From CBINFS01 sp966250015 (GTDB lineage: Bacteria; Bacteroidota; Rhodothermia; Rhodothermales; DASSAV01), in assembly GCA_966250015.1 (NCBI GenBank), contig CBINFS010000013.1, positions 27,018-91,017 on the forward strand: DNA of 64,000 nucleotides, written 5' to 3'. Below, piece by piece: positions 35,058 through 45,084 of the stretch. A program made the position numbers and the translations under genes. The stretch's first letter is position 1. Each line of letters begins with the position of its first letter. The notes under the pieces were generated by a model. The model was not told where the DNA came from. It was given only the letters and a program-made list of their open reading frames with translations, and did not search any database.

Positions 35058-38000
35058 ATGCGCAGTCGATATGTGCTACTGATTCTTTTCGTTGCAACCC
35101 TAAAAGTTGCTTCGGTCTTTGGTCAGGGCATTCCAGTTTCATTTACACTTCCAGAGGCAGGTTACCTTACGCTTGTCATCGACGGGAACGATGGCGCTCG
35201 TATTCGCAATTTGATTCAGAACACTTATTTCACGGCAGGTGAACACACGATCTATTGGGACGGCTACGATGAAGGCGCTGCGGGTAGCTGGACTGGTGGC
35301 TCGTATGAAGTGAAACGTAATCTCGTACAACCCGGGACGTATCGGGTACGAGGCCTACTCCATCAGGGGATCGATCTGATCTACGAGTTCTCGGTTCAAA
35401 GTCCGGGCGACCCGGCATGGCACACGTTGAACGGTAAGGGCGGATGGCTTGCCGACCATTCACCTGCGATCGACGTGCTGGCTTTGCCTGCGGGCACGTA
35501 CCACAAATCAACTCCGGTACTTCAGGTGGTTGCTCCGCTCGCCGAGACGGGGCATGGGCTCATTTACCTGAACGAAGAGGGGGTGAAGCTACAGGGTGTA
35601 TCGCACATCAATAACAACAACGATTTCCCGACGGTGTCGACGCGTGACCTCGGCCCGGCCCGCGGCACGGACTATCTCTCATGGCACGCCGTGCATCGTG
35701 GCGGTAGCATCAAGCTCGTCTACGCGATGTCCAGCAACGGGAAGGTTAGTCCAAACCAGTTCTCGACAGGCATCCGCACCGAGGCCATCCACGGCATCGC
35801 CGCTCACAATAATCAGGTGGCGATAAACTACGAAGGCGGTATCGTTTTCATCGATGCGTCGAGAGCCCGTGACAAAACGTACCAGATCATCCGGACCGTC
35901 GACGTGCCGGACGTACGAGGTATTGCTACCGACGGTACGTATCTGTACGTGATAGAAGGTACGTCGATCAGGCGCTACAACGTGGACTACGCGGAAGGCA
36001 AGATTTCGAACCCGGTCACGGTCACAACGGCAAACCTGGACGATCCGCAACGAATCAAACTCATCGACGGTGAGCTGTACGTTTCGGATCACGGGAAGAG
36101 CCATCAGGTGAAGGTCTTCAACCTTTCCGGATCGCTCCTGCGCACGATCGGCCTGCCGGGTGGACCCCAGGTCGGCCTCTACGACGAACGCCGGATGTCG
36201 CACCCGATGGGCTTCGACGTTGATGGTCAGGGCAAGCTCTGGGTGGCGGAGTACGCCTACATGCCGAAGCGAATCTCGCGCTGGGATGCGAAGACGGGAG
36301 CATTCGAAAAGGCGTGGTACGGACCTCCGAAGTATGGTGGGGGTCTGGTGCTCGATCCAGAGGATAAAACTCGTGCATACTACTCGGGTCAGGCGAAAGG
36401 AACGATCGAGTTTGCCCTGAACTGGAGCACAGGTGAGAGCAAACCGAAGAGGATTCTGCACAATCGAGAGTTAAGCAGACCGTCATTGCCGTTGACGCGC
36501 AAGGGGACCGACTCCCCGATTCGGGTGCAGGTGGTGAACGGCCGTCGGTACCTCTTTACGCCGGCCTGGTCGCAGAGCCACGCAGCAATCTACAGCGAGC
36601 TCAGTATCTGGGTCGTTCGCGGAGACACGGCTGCCTGGGTGGCCCAGGTCGGGGATACGGGGCAGTGGGAAAAGGTGTTCAACGACCCCCAGCGCTATCC
36701 CGATATTTACGGTTACCTGCAATCATATTACCCGAAGAGCCAGCCCTTTTTCGTATGGAGTGACAAAAACGGCGACGGTGACGTCTCCCTCGACGAGGTT
36801 GGCTTTTACAACATGCCACAGTTCAAGGACCAGAAGTACTATCTGGACGAGAACCTGAACATCCACCTGTCTGGAGGGTCGATGCTTCCGCTCGATCGGA
36901 TCGATTCGAGAGGTGTCCCGATCTACGACATTCAGAAGTTTCAGGAAGGGGCGTACGTGCAGTCGGGTACGCTGGGGCAGATCGTGTACGGAGCGGGCAC
37001 GCTGATCACGACGCACGGTCCGATCGAAGGGTACGTAAACGGCAAGCGGCAGTGGCTGTATCACTCCCAGTGGCCCAGGCGGGCAAAAGGCGCCCCGCTT
37101 GGCCGTTTCGAAGGAGACCTGATTGCAACCACCAGGCTGCTTGGAGCTCCGATACAAACAACGAAGGGAGACGCCGGCGCAGTTTGGGCACTTAACAGCG
37201 AGCACGGTGAGATCTATCTCTTCACGTCGGACGGCCTGTTCATTTCCACTTTATTAGAAGACGTTAGACGTGCGCCGCTCTGGCGATTTGACACCGGCAC
37301 GATTAAACGAGGTGATCCAATACAAGGAGTCAGCCCCAACAACGAGCATTTCTGGCCATTTTTGAATAAAGGCAGCGACGGCGAGATCTACCTGACTGCC
37401 GGGAAAGAGCATAGCTCAATTCTTCGGCTCGAAGGCCTGCAAAACGTTGACCGGCTTGACTTCGGTCCGCTGGTCGTGAGTGAAGCTCTGCTGGCGGGTC
37501 TCGACGGTACTCGAGATGAGCAGCGGGAAGTTCAGCAAACAAAAAGCCTTACCGCTCACATTCGGAGCATCTCTCCTATAACTGATGGAAAGCTGCTTGA
37601 ATGGTCAAATGCGGACTGGGTCGTGCTGGACGCAAAGCTTGGCATCGAGGGCGCCGTGGCAGTCGACCGGGATTCGTTATATCTGGCGCTCCGAACCGGG
37701 ATGCCGGGTCTTCTCAACAACGTCGGCGACGACTTCAGATACCTCTTTGCAACGGGGGGTGGAATCGATATTTCAATCGGCAAAGCAGGGGCCGATCCGA
37801 CTCGCACTAAGCCAGTGCAGGGCGACCGCCGGATTTTTATTACGCGAGAAGGGTCGAACCCGGTTTACGGGAAATTACGAGCGGCTCTGTACGAACAAGT
37901 GAACCCGTCCGCACCATCGGGAAGCAGTGTCCAGTACACATCGCCCGTTAACAAGGTCACGCTTCAGTACGTTGCCGAGATCAGCTCATCGGTTTCAGTG

Positions 38001-39092
38001 AGCGGTACGATGGGTGATTTCGAGGTTTCCATTCCCCTCGACGTCATCGGTCTTGTTCCGCAGGCGGGGCTCTCCATACTGGGCGACGTCGGCGTTCTTA
38101 CCGGGGACGGTGTCGAAACGCAACGGCGGATTTACTGGAATAACAAGACTAACATCATCACCGCAGACGTACCGAGCGAAGCCGCGCTGACGCCTGAATA
38201 TTGGGGTGTTTGGACGTTTACGGCGGGAGGTGATGCTATGAATATACCCCCAACAGGCCAGTTCAGTGCGCCGACAAAGGGTGCAGCCTTTGCGGCGGGC
38301 TCGAATATCTACATAGACTTCAGTGCAACTGACGTCGACGGTCAGGTCACTTCCGTCTCTTTCTACGCAAATGGGCAAAAGCTCAACGAAGACAACAGCC
38401 CCCCCTTTGAGTACGTCTGGACAAACGTGCCGGCGGGAACGTACGAGCTGGTTGCTTACGTTCGAGATGACGGGCGTGCACTCGTAGCATCTGAGCCTGT
38501 ACAGGTCACCGTGCAAGCCGTTCTTTCAGAAAGCACCAGGATCCACTTACAAAAGGGATGGAATCTCATCGCGAGCCCCATCGATCCGGGAAGTGCACCG
38601 CTCGAGGCCGTCTTTGAGGAAATAAAGGATGATGTGGTTCTGGTGAAAGATCAAACCGGGAGCGTGTACTCGCCGAGGTTCGAAATCAACACCATTGGTT
38701 CGTGGGACAGCCATAATGCATATAGCGTTTACGTGGAGGACGACGTGGATCTGGACATGTCCGGCACCTTGATCGACCCGACAAATGCCGTCATCCACTT
38801 GAGGGCGGGATGGAACATGGTGCCGTACATTCGCTTGAGTCAGCTCGACGCCGAAGCAGCGCTTGCTTGCCTGAAGTCCTTGTTGATCCTGGTAAAGGAC
38901 GGCGCGGGACGTGTGTTCTATCCCGAATATGGCCTCAACTCGATCGGTACACTGGTTCCAGGAAGAGGATACAAGGTCTACCTGAAAAACGACGCGGTTT
39001 TGATCTATCCTGCGAACGATGGCCAGGCCAGTCAGGTGACCGCAGTCGAAACATCGAGTAGCCTCCCCGTCCCGGCAGCTTCCGGACGATAG
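35058..39092 (+). CDS. Giant secreted protein: FlgD-like, propeller-like, CBM9-like, Ig, repeated C-terminal modules
   Basis: About 1344 aa. The start is ATG 35058, preceded by GGAGG 8 nt upstream and followed directly by a signal peptide (1-22). Residues 24-120 resemble FlgD/Ig folds (FTLPEAGYLTLVIDGNDG, GEHTIYWDGYDEG). About 140-830 has propeller-like repeats (GIATDGTYLYVIEG, MGFDVDGQGKLWVAEYAY) with an EF-hand-like DKNGDGDVSLDE near 569. About 833-1052 is CBM9-like (SIPLDVIGLVP), about 1061-1154 a bacterial Ig domain. Two copies of a GWNLIASP/GWNMVPY module end the protein. No T9SS tail is seen, so export beyond the periplasm may use another route. The substrate is unknown. A paralogue starts at 62940. 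Confidence 0.8.
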   Translation: MRSRYVLLILFVATLKVASVFGQGIPVSFTLPEAGYLTLVIDGNDGARIRNLIQNTYFTAGEHTIYWDGYDEGAAGSWTGGSYEVKRNLVQPGTYRVRGLLHQGIDLIYEFSVQSPGDPAWHTLNGKGGWLADHSPAIDVLALPAGTYHKSTPVLQVVAPLAETGHGLIYLNEEGVKLQGVSHINNNNDFPTVSTRDLGPARGTDYLSWHAVHRGGSIKLVYAMSSNGKVSPNQFSTGIRTEAIHGIAAHNNQVAINYEGGIVFIDASRARDKTYQIIRTVDVPDVRGIATDGTYLYVIEGTSIRRYNVDYAEGKISNPVTVTTANLDDPQRIKLIDGELYVSDHGKSHQVKVFNLSGSLLRTIGLPGGPQVGLYDERRMSHPMGFDVDGQGKLWVAEYAYMPKRISRWDAKTGAFEKAWYGPPKYGGGLVLDPEDKTRAYYSGQAKGTIEFALNWSTGESKPKRILHNRELSRPSLPLTRKGTDSPIRVQVVNGRRYLFTPAWSQSHAAIYSELSIWVVRGDTAAWVAQVGDTGQWEKVFNDPQRYPDIYGYLQSYYPKSQPFFVWSDKNGDGDVSLDEVGFYNMPQFKDQKYYLDENLNIHLSGGSMLPLDRIDSRGVPIYDIQKFQEGAYVQSGTLGQIVYGAGTLITTHGPIEGYVNGKRQWLYHSQWPRRAKGAPLGRFEGDLIATTRLLGAPIQTTKGDAGAVWALNSEHGEIYLFTSDGLFISTLLEDVRRAPLWRFDTGTIKRGDPIQGVSPNNEHFWPFLNKGSDGEIYLTAGKEHSSILRLEGLQNVDRLDFGPLVVSEALLAGLDGTRDEQREVQQTKSLTAHIRSISPITDGKLLEWSNADWVVLDAKLGIEGAVAVDRDSLYLALRTGMPGLLNNVGDDFRYLFATGGGIDISIGKAGADPTRTKPVQGDRRIFITREGSNPVYGKLRAALYEQVNPSAPSGSSVQYTSPVNKVTLQYVAEISSSVSVSGTMGDFEVSIPLDVIGLVPQAGLSILGDVGVLTGDGVETQRRIYWNNKTNIITADVPSEAALTPEYWGVWTFTAGGDAMNIPPTGQFSAPTKGAAFAAGSNIYIDFSATDVDGQVTSVSFYANGQKLNEDNSPPFEYVWTNVPAGTYELVAYVRDDGRALVASEPVQVTVQAVLSESTRIHLQKGWNLIASPIDPGSAPLEAVFEEIKDDVVLVKDQTGSVYSPRFEINTIGSWDSHNAYSVYVEDDVDLDMSGTLIDPTNAVIHLRAGWNMVPYIRLSQLDAEAALACLKSLLILVKDGAGRVFYPEYGLNSIGTLVPGRGYKVYLKNDAVLIYPANDGQASQVTAVETSSSLPVPAASGR
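36067..36121 (+). repeat. Identical patch shared with the paralogue at 63946-64000
   Basis: 55 nt identical to 63946-64000, where the window ends, so the true extent is unknown. The genes around it are clearly diverged, so this patch stands out. Confidence 0.85.
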
Positions 39093-39157
39093 GAGGAGGT
39101 TAAGCTCCGGTAGTAGCTGACCCCAGGTTTTCCTGAAAAGAGAACTACCACTGAAAC

Positions 39158-39191
39158 CGCCCGGCGCAACTGTAAGAAGTTGCGCCGGGCG
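39158..39191 (+). terminator. Intrinsic terminator after the giant secreted protein
   Basis: A 14-bp perfect GC-rich stem (39158-39171 with 39178-39191), a 6-nt loop GTAAGA, then TATTGTTTT. It lies 66 nt after the stop at 39092. Confidence 0.85.
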
Positions 39192-39431
39192 TATTGTTTT
39201 CGGTTCTCTCCAACCAACGACTAAATGTTGGTCACGTAAGGAAAATGCATCTCTTATAGTCAGGAACGGAAAATAATCGCAGCGATGCCGCACCTATAAG
39301 CCTATCCAGCGTAATCCAGAGAAAGGCAGATGGTGCGTCTGGAAAGTGGTAATCTTATGCCACGCCTGGAACTGTATGAATCAATTCAGTCTTTAGCCGG
39401 AAATCATCGTTAGGAGTATTCAGGCCCATAT

Positions 39432-40343
39432 ATGGCGCGCACAATCACTGTTGTCATTCCAACCGCAGGCCGTCCTGACTTACTCGACAGGACGCTTGAT
39501 TCGCTTTGTCAGTGTCAAAAACCGGAAGAATACGAATCAACCATCGTCGTGGAAAACGGCGGGCGTGAGGGGGCAGAGCAGATAGTCGAAACCTACGCAA
39601 AACCTCTGAATGCCCGGTATATGTACTCTGAAGAGGCGAATAAGAGCGCTGCACTAAACCTGGTGCTTAATAGCCTCACGGAAACTCTAATCGTCTTTTT
39701 TGACGATGACGTCCGGATATCACCGAACACACTGGTGGCCTATCGTGATGCAGCCGACGGAATTGAATCCGGCGTCATTTTCGGCGGTCCGGTGGACGTG
39801 GATTACGAAGCTCCGCCGCCTGAATGGTTACGGGCCTATCTGCCCGTTTCCGCGCGAGGATGGGGCCTCAAGGGCATTGAAGGGGAGAAGAAACTTCGCT
39901 TTTTGGGTTCGAACTGGGCTGCGTTTTCGACGGACCTGAAGAAGGCAGGTGGATTCAATCCGCAACTCGGCCCGGGGAACAGAACCACGGGAACCGGGCA
40001 GGAAACCGAGATGCAGATTCGTCTGGAGAGCATTGGTATAGAAAAAGTTTTCATCCCGGATGCGAAAGTATGGCACTACGTTCCGTGCGATCGTTGTTCA
40101 GAGGAGTTTGTGCTTAACAGGGCTTATCGAGACGGCCTCTCGCATGGGGCCAGGCGGGCGCACGATGCTTTTACGGTGTTCGGCCTCGAACCCTGGATGT
40201 ACGTCGAGTATTTGAACCGATCCGTCAAGCTGCTAATCAAAATGCCACTGGGCCGCCGTATACGCTTTGGCGGCTATCGTAATTTGATTTTCCACCGTGG
40301 ATTGATGCACGGCTATAAAAACGCACAACCGGGTGGGGGATAA
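39432..40343 (+). CDS. Glycosyltransferase family 2
   Basis: 303 aa from ATG 39432. GT-A core: ITVVIPTAGRPDLLDRTLDSL (about 4-24), YESTIVVENGG, NKSAALNLVLNSLTETLIVFFDDDVRIS (DDD metal site near 93-95) and LGPGNRTTGTGQETEMQIRL (about 177-196), which holds the acceptor/base region. No membrane helix is seen. It precedes the acyltransferase pair and may act in the same repeat-unit pathway. Donor unknown. Confidence 0.87.
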   Translation: MARTITVVIPTAGRPDLLDRTLDSLCQCQKPEEYESTIVVENGGREGAEQIVETYAKPLNARYMYSEEANKSAALNLVLNSLTETLIVFFDDDVRISPNTLVAYRDAADGIESGVIFGGPVDVDYEAPPPEWLRAYLPVSARGWGLKGIEGEKKLRFLGSNWAAFSTDLKKAGGFNPQLGPGNRTTGTGQETEMQIRLESIGIEKVFIPDAKVWHYVPCDRCSEEFVLNRAYRDGLSHGARRAHDAFTVFGLEPWMYVEYLNRSVKLLIKMPLGRRIRFGGYRNLIFHRGLMHGYKNAQPGGG

Positions 40344-40691
40344 CCCCAGAAAAAACAGCGCAAGTTTCTTGGGTTACATGCTCCACTTATACCTAAACGG
40401 ATGATCTACCCTTCTTATGATGCCCCACAGGTGCACCGTTACCTTAACGTGTCAAAGAACACGGAAATTATCAATAAAGTGAACGATAGCTCGTCCATTC
40501 TACCCGGCCGAAACACCCAAAGAAAGCGGCCGACCACTAGACCCCATCGAGGTTGAATCGCCATCCTGAAGTCCGATGTCGTGTGGGAATGCCTGGTACG
40601 AAGGCCTGTGGAGTAAAGCCTACTGTCGACAGGGAAGGTCCATGTTCTTCGGCAACGTTATGTCCGCAGGGTTTTGTGAGCGTGTGAAGAA
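40344..40691. other. Intergenic region, no gene seen
   Basis: 348 bp between the GT2 gene and the MBOAT gene. It holds short GC-rich patches but no convincing open frame, terminator or promoter. Confidence 0.5.
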
Positions 40692-42197
40692 ATGCTTTTC
40701 AATTCGATCCAGTTCGTGATCTTCTTCCCACTCGTAGTGGGTTTTTACTTCCTTACGCCGTTCAGATACAGATGGATCTTACTTCTTGCGGCGAGCTACT
40801 ATTTCTACGCGTGCTGGAGAGTTGATTACCTGGTCCTGATCATCGCAAGCACGATGGTCGACTACTGGGCTGGTATCAAGATGGGTGAGCGGGCGTCGCG
40901 CAAAGAACGGCGGCCGTTTTTGCTGTTGAGCCTCTTCTGTAATCTCGGATTACTCTTTTCATTCAAGTACTTCAATTTTTTCAATGATTCTATCCGGGCA
41001 GTATTCGATCACTTCAACATTTTTTATGGTGTTCCGGCATTCAACGTACTGCTTCCGGTAGGCATCAGCTTTTATACCTTTCAAACGCTTTCGTACTCGA
41101 TCGAAGTATATCGAGGGAACCAGAAGCCTGAGAAACACCTCGGCTATTTTGCGCTATTCGTTTCATTTTTCCCTCAGCTCGTAGCAGGCCCGATCGAGCG
41201 CTCCCAGAATCTGCTTCCTCAGTTCTTCGTTAAGCACAAATTTGACTACAATCGAAGCGTATCCGGGCTCCAGCAGATAGGATGGGGTTTTTTCAAAAAG
41301 ATCGTCATCGCCGACCGCCTGGCCATTTTCGTCGATCAGGTCTACAACAATCCTGAATTGTACTCGGGGTGGACGATTCTTTTCGCCACCTACATGTTTG
41401 CATTCCAGATCTACTGTGATTTCTCGGGCTACTCCGACATTGCCATCGGTACGGCGCGGGTAATGGGATACGATCTGATGGAAAACTTCAGGAGACCCTA
41501 TTTTTCCAGGTCCATCAACGAGTTCTGGAAACGGTGGCATATCTCTCTTTCGACCTGGTTCAGAGACTACTTGTACATACCGCTCGGCGGCAACCGGGTC
41601 GTCAAGTGGCGCTGGTATTATAATCTGTTTATCGTCTTTTTAGTCAGTGGTCTCTGGCATGGGGCGAACTGGACCTTTGTCGTGTGGGGTGCGCTGCACG
41701 GCGCTTATCTGATCGTCGGCATTATGACGCAGGATTTTCGGGATAAGGTCTGGTCTTGGATCAATGCCCGGGTTCGTGTGGTGCGTCCGCGGTTCGTGCG
41801 TGCGGCCGGTATTACGGCGCAGCTGAGCGTGGAAACGGTACGTAACGCGTTAGCCATTTTTACGACGTTTCACCTGGTGCTCTTCGGCTGGCTCTTCTTC
41901 CGCGCAAACTCGATCACGGACGCTTACGTGCTTTTAGGCAATCTGTTTGACTTTGAGAAAGGGATTCGTTCTGTACTCGGTGCGACGAGGCTGGGTCCGT
42001 TTGAGCTGTCCATAGCCTTCAGTGCCGTGCTGTTTATGGAACTGGTCAATCTCCTGGAAGAACGCCGGCAGAACATGTATGACTTCCTGAGATCGAGACC
42101 GTTGTGGATTCGCTGGTCGGTCTACTACAGCATAATATTTGTCATACTGGCGCTCGGTGAGTTCAACCTGAAGACGTTCATCTATTTCCAGTTCTGA
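40692..42197 (+). CDS. MBOAT-family membrane O-acyltransferase (AlgI-like)
   Basis: 501 aa with many hydrophobic helices. Family marks: FNSIQFVIFFPLVVGFYFL at the start, LLPVGISFYTFQTLSYSIEVYRG (about 115-137), FFPQLVAGPIERSQNLLPQF, QIYCDFSGYSDIAIGTARVMGY, FRRPYFSRSINEFWKRWHISLSTW and SGLWHGANWTFVVWGALHG (about 317-335), with the conserved membrane His in the WHGANW segment. AlgI and DltB relatives move acyl groups across the inner membrane for O-acetylation of exported glycans. It is 1 nt upstream of an SGNH-like partner, the usual two-protein arrangement. Acetylation of the polysaccharide is the likely job; the acyl group and target sugar are inferred. Confidence 0.92.
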   Translation: MLFNSIQFVIFFPLVVGFYFLTPFRYRWILLLAASYYFYACWRVDYLVLIIASTMVDYWAGIKMGERASRKERRPFLLLSLFCNLGLLFSFKYFNFFNDSIRAVFDHFNIFYGVPAFNVLLPVGISFYTFQTLSYSIEVYRGNQKPEKHLGYFALFVSFFPQLVAGPIERSQNLLPQFFVKHKFDYNRSVSGLQQIGWGFFKKIVIADRLAIFVDQVYNNPELYSGWTILFATYMFAFQIYCDFSGYSDIAIGTARVMGYDLMENFRRPYFSRSINEFWKRWHISLSTWFRDYLYIPLGGNRVVKWRWYYNLFIVFLVSGLWHGANWTFVVWGALHGAYLIVGIMTQDFRDKVWSWINARVRVVRPRFVRAAGITAQLSVETVRNALAIFTTFHLVLFGWLFFRANSITDAYVLLGNLFDFEKGIRSVLGATRLGPFELSIAFSAVLFMELVNLLEERRQNMYDFLRSRPLWIRWSVYYSIIFVILALGEFNLKTFIYFQF

Positions 42198-42198
42198 T

Positions 42199-43197
42199 AT
42201 GAAGCATCTTCTGAATTCGGTTTCATTCGTCGGGGTCGGTCTCTTTATTTTCGGCGTGATCTACGTCGCTGCTGAGAGGATATCGCCGGCCTACCCCGAG
42301 CTGAAGAGCCGTATGGAGATCCTCGAACAGCGTGCAAGTGAAATCGAAGTCGTGACGTTGGGGCACTCTCATAACGTCAGTATCGATTTTGATGCGATGG
42401 GGGTGGATGGTTTTCATCTATGGACCGCATCCGCCGATCCGTTCGAGACGAAATACTGGGCTGAATACGCGGTACCCAAGCTTCCCAATCTCAAGTATGT
42501 TCTGATCGCTTCCTCATACTGGGTGTTTCGTAGGGACAATACGGCAGGAGCACCGACCGTTCCATCGTACTTCCCTGAAAAACGTCGTGAGCTATACGCC
42601 GTCACGAACTCGGTCCGTTTCATCAAGGGTGATTTCTCGTATTTCGTCAAAGGCAAGCTGGCTCCGATCGTCCGGGTCGATCACTGGAAAGGCATCGTCG
42701 ACCAGTTGATTACCGGAGCCGAAAAGACACGGAAGTCAGCTCGTGACGGGAAAGTGGATTATCACCCTGCCGATACGGTCAGTGCTGAAGCCCTGCGGAA
42801 GGATGCCGAAGAGCAGGTTGCACACGATTTGATGCTGCAAACGGCAATGGTTGCCGACCACAAAAACCTCGTGCAGGATGCATTTGATACCTTCGACGAG
42901 ATGGCGGCCTATCTGAATAAACGTGGTGTAAAGGTCATTTTCTTCACCCCGCCGTTTTACGTCGCCTACAATGAGCGCACGGACAAACCGACCGCGGAAG
43001 AAATGCGGCGTTTGATGCGACAGCTGGCAGATAAACACGAAAACGTGGTTTACTACGACTTTTCGACGCACCCATCCTTTACGGAAGTGTCAGAGTATTA
43101 TTTCGACAGCACCCACCTAAACGTGGGGGGGTCAAAGGTGTTTTCTCAGTTCTTTAGAGAGCAGCTAGAGAATGACGGCTATATGATCGACCTTTAA
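42199..43197 (+). CDS. Membrane-anchored SGNH-like partner of the acyltransferase
   Basis: 332 aa. An N-terminal signal anchor (about 6-25, VSFVGVGLFIFGVIYVAA) should place the body in the periplasm. The SGNH marks are VVTLGHSHNVSIDF (about 51-64, Ser in GHSHN) and DSTHLNVGGSKVF (about 309-321, Asp and His), the two ends of an SGNH triad. VIFFTPPFY near 246 is a core strand. AlgJ/AlgX and DltD proteins pair with MBOAT enzymes in this way and pass the acyl group to the glycan. Adjacent start (1-nt gap) supports coupling. It is short relative to AlgX and has no visible carbohydrate-binding domain. Confidence 0.78.
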   Translation: MKHLLNSVSFVGVGLFIFGVIYVAAERISPAYPELKSRMEILEQRASEIEVVTLGHSHNVSIDFDAMGVDGFHLWTASADPFETKYWAEYAVPKLPNLKYVLIASSYWVFRRDNTAGAPTVPSYFPEKRRELYAVTNSVRFIKGDFSYFVKGKLAPIVRVDHWKGIVDQLITGAEKTRKSARDGKVDYHPADTVSAEALRKDAEEQVAHDLMLQTAMVADHKNLVQDAFDTFDEMAAYLNKRGVKVIFFTPPFYVAYNERTDKPTAEEMRRLMRQLADKHENVVYYDFSTHPSFTEVSEYYFDSTHLNVGGSKVFSQFFREQLENDGYMIDL

Positions 43198-43330
43198 GAC
43201 TCAATCCGCGCCAAGATTTTCGGCGGTAGAGCATGGGTGAAGAGCCGGCTTTTATGTTTTCTCGTCATTAACTACCTGATCTTTTCCAGAACCAGCTTCT
43301 CTCGGCCAGCAAACGAAAAGTTACTTTACG

Positions 43331-44320
43331 ATGGCAGTTCAAGCTCACACGCGATCGATTCGGAAAGTTGACGTTGCAAAGGTTTTGCCGAAGCCAAGGG
43401 TTACACCGATACCCAATGAGAATGGGCAGCTATCTCGCGGTATACTAACGCTGGCGTACGGGGCAAAACGATACGTCAACATGGCCAAAGTGCTCGCCCG
43501 CTCGCTCATGCTCTATAACAACGACATTCCGCGAGCACTCGTTACCGATTCAACCGATCCGGAGCTTGCCAAGCTTTACGACCTGCTCATCCCACTTAAG
43601 CCTGCGTATGGGTCTGGCGTCCGGCAGAAATTATACCTCGATCACTACTCGCCGTTTGAGAAGACACTTTTCATCGACAGCGATTGTATCGTGGTTCGAC
43701 CTATCGGTGAGCTGTGGTCGTTTTTCTCCGAAGTACCATTCGGCGTTGCCGGTACGGAGATTCGCGAAGGCAAGTGGTACATGGACGTTAGGTCTGTGCT
43801 CGACCGTTTTGGCCTGGAGGTGATGCCCAAGTTCAACGGGGGGGTATACTATTTCGACCGGAGTGAAACGGCAAAATCGGTATTTGAAACCGCAAGGAAC
43901 CTGGCAGATCAATACAAAGAAATTGGCATAGACACGTTCCGGGGAGATGGGCCAAACGACGAGTCCGTTTATGCATTGTCTCTCGGGCTCCACAACATTG
44001 CGTCGGTACGCGACAACGGATACTATCTTCACGTCCCTCGCCCCATTCAGGGGCCGCTGGTAATCGACGTGTATAAGGGCGTGTGCATCTTCAATAAGAT
44101 GGGGTATCAATTCAGTCCCGCCATCGTACATTTTATCAGCACGGAGGCGGACTCGTATCCGTATCGCCGTGAGGCGTTCAAACTCATGCTGACGACTCGA
44201 TGGCCACGCATACCACGTTCGGTCCTTTCGATTTTTACGCGCCTGCTCTTTGCCCCCACGGACATCCTATACGTCGTCAACAAACGGTTTCGTACTGGAA
44301 GGCAAAGCCGGAAGTCCTGA
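43331..44320 (+). CDS. GT8-like glycosyltransferase
   Basis: 329 aa from ATG 43331. The GT-A core starts at about 37 with RGILTLAYGAKRYVNMAKVLARSL and has RQKLYLDHYSPFEKTLFIDSDCIVV (about 98-122, DSD metal motif) and FNGGVYYFDRSE (about 172-183), a pattern of GT8-type and related nucleotide-sugar transferases. The N-terminal 35 residues look unstructured. No membrane segment. The gene stands alone after the acyltransferase pair. Donor unknown; GT8 members often use UDP-glucose, UDP-galactose or UDP-glucuronate. Confidence 0.75.
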   Translation: MAVQAHTRSIRKVDVAKVLPKPRVTPIPNENGQLSRGILTLAYGAKRYVNMAKVLARSLMLYNNDIPRALVTDSTDPELAKLYDLLIPLKPAYGSGVRQKLYLDHYSPFEKTLFIDSDCIVVRPIGELWSFFSEVPFGVAGTEIREGKWYMDVRSVLDRFGLEVMPKFNGGVYYFDRSETAKSVFETARNLADQYKEIGIDTFRGDGPNDESVYALSLGLHNIASVRDNGYYLHVPRPIQGPLVIDVYKGVCIFNKMGYQFSPAIVHFISTEADSYPYRREAFKLMLTTRWPRIPRSVLSIFTRLLFAPTDILYVVNKRFRTGRQSRKS

Positions 44321-45084
44321 TCCAATTCCTCGAGTCTTTTAGCATCACGTATCGTGACCGGTGGCAGGACTGACCGGGGAATGCAATGCACATTTAAGTC
44401 GTTGTTTTTGCACACCCGGTGGTACAGGCGGCTAAATGGACATCATTCGGCTGTTTGGCCGAGTTACGGACTACACTTCGATCCAACTTGTCTCATTGCG
44501 TTCGCCATTTTTAACGCTCGTCGCATCAAAAAATCGGGCTGCAGGAAGGTGCTGGGGAGATTGGCACTTCCAAAAACCAAAAATCTGCACCTGAACGCAA
44601 ACCGGTTGGCACAACCTATTATTTCGAGGAGCCGGTGCGCAAGTCTGTCAGCTCGCGCCTTGCCTCACCTGTACCGGTTTCTTGTAATAGCTCGGAAAGT
44701 TGCAACTTAATGAGTGCGAACAGAATCGTTACAAAGTAAAATCTGTGGACGGTTCGGATTCGGCACTGGCTGTTGGCCATCGGCAGACACTGCTTTTTAT
44801 GTGGCTGGTATTTAATGATATGCAGCAAATACCACACAACACATTGATGGACGAAAAAGGCAAGCTGAAACTTCTTGGTGATCAAGGGGCGCCCGCATCA
44901 TTACTTAAGTGAGCGTAAGTAATGGGATCTATTATGGTTCAGAACCGATCCTTGGCACGTCATTCGTTAAGTTGCAGACGTTCGAATCCGGATACAAAGC
45001 CACACTCCGGCCCGGATTATTGCGTTAGCTGGCGTAAGTCAGGAACGATCCCGTCCCACTTACTCACTTTTCACCCGACGTATC
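44321..45084. other. Intergenic region with no convincing gene
   Basis: 764 bp between the GT8-like gene and the first lyase. Short overlapping open frames on both strands give Cys/His/Arg-rich translations without domain character or ribosome sites. It may hold the lyase promoter and decayed sequence; I see no terminator hairpin. Confidence 0.5.

Noticed and set aside
35679..36461. Minus-strand open frame of about 260 codons, with a similar one at 63207-63983
   Set aside because: Both are antisense shadows of the paralogous secreted proteins; their mutual similarity reflects the sense genes.
44354..44912. Two short plus-strand frames in the gap after the GT8-like gene
   Set aside because: Translations are rich in Cys, His and Arg, lack ribosome sites and overlap each other.
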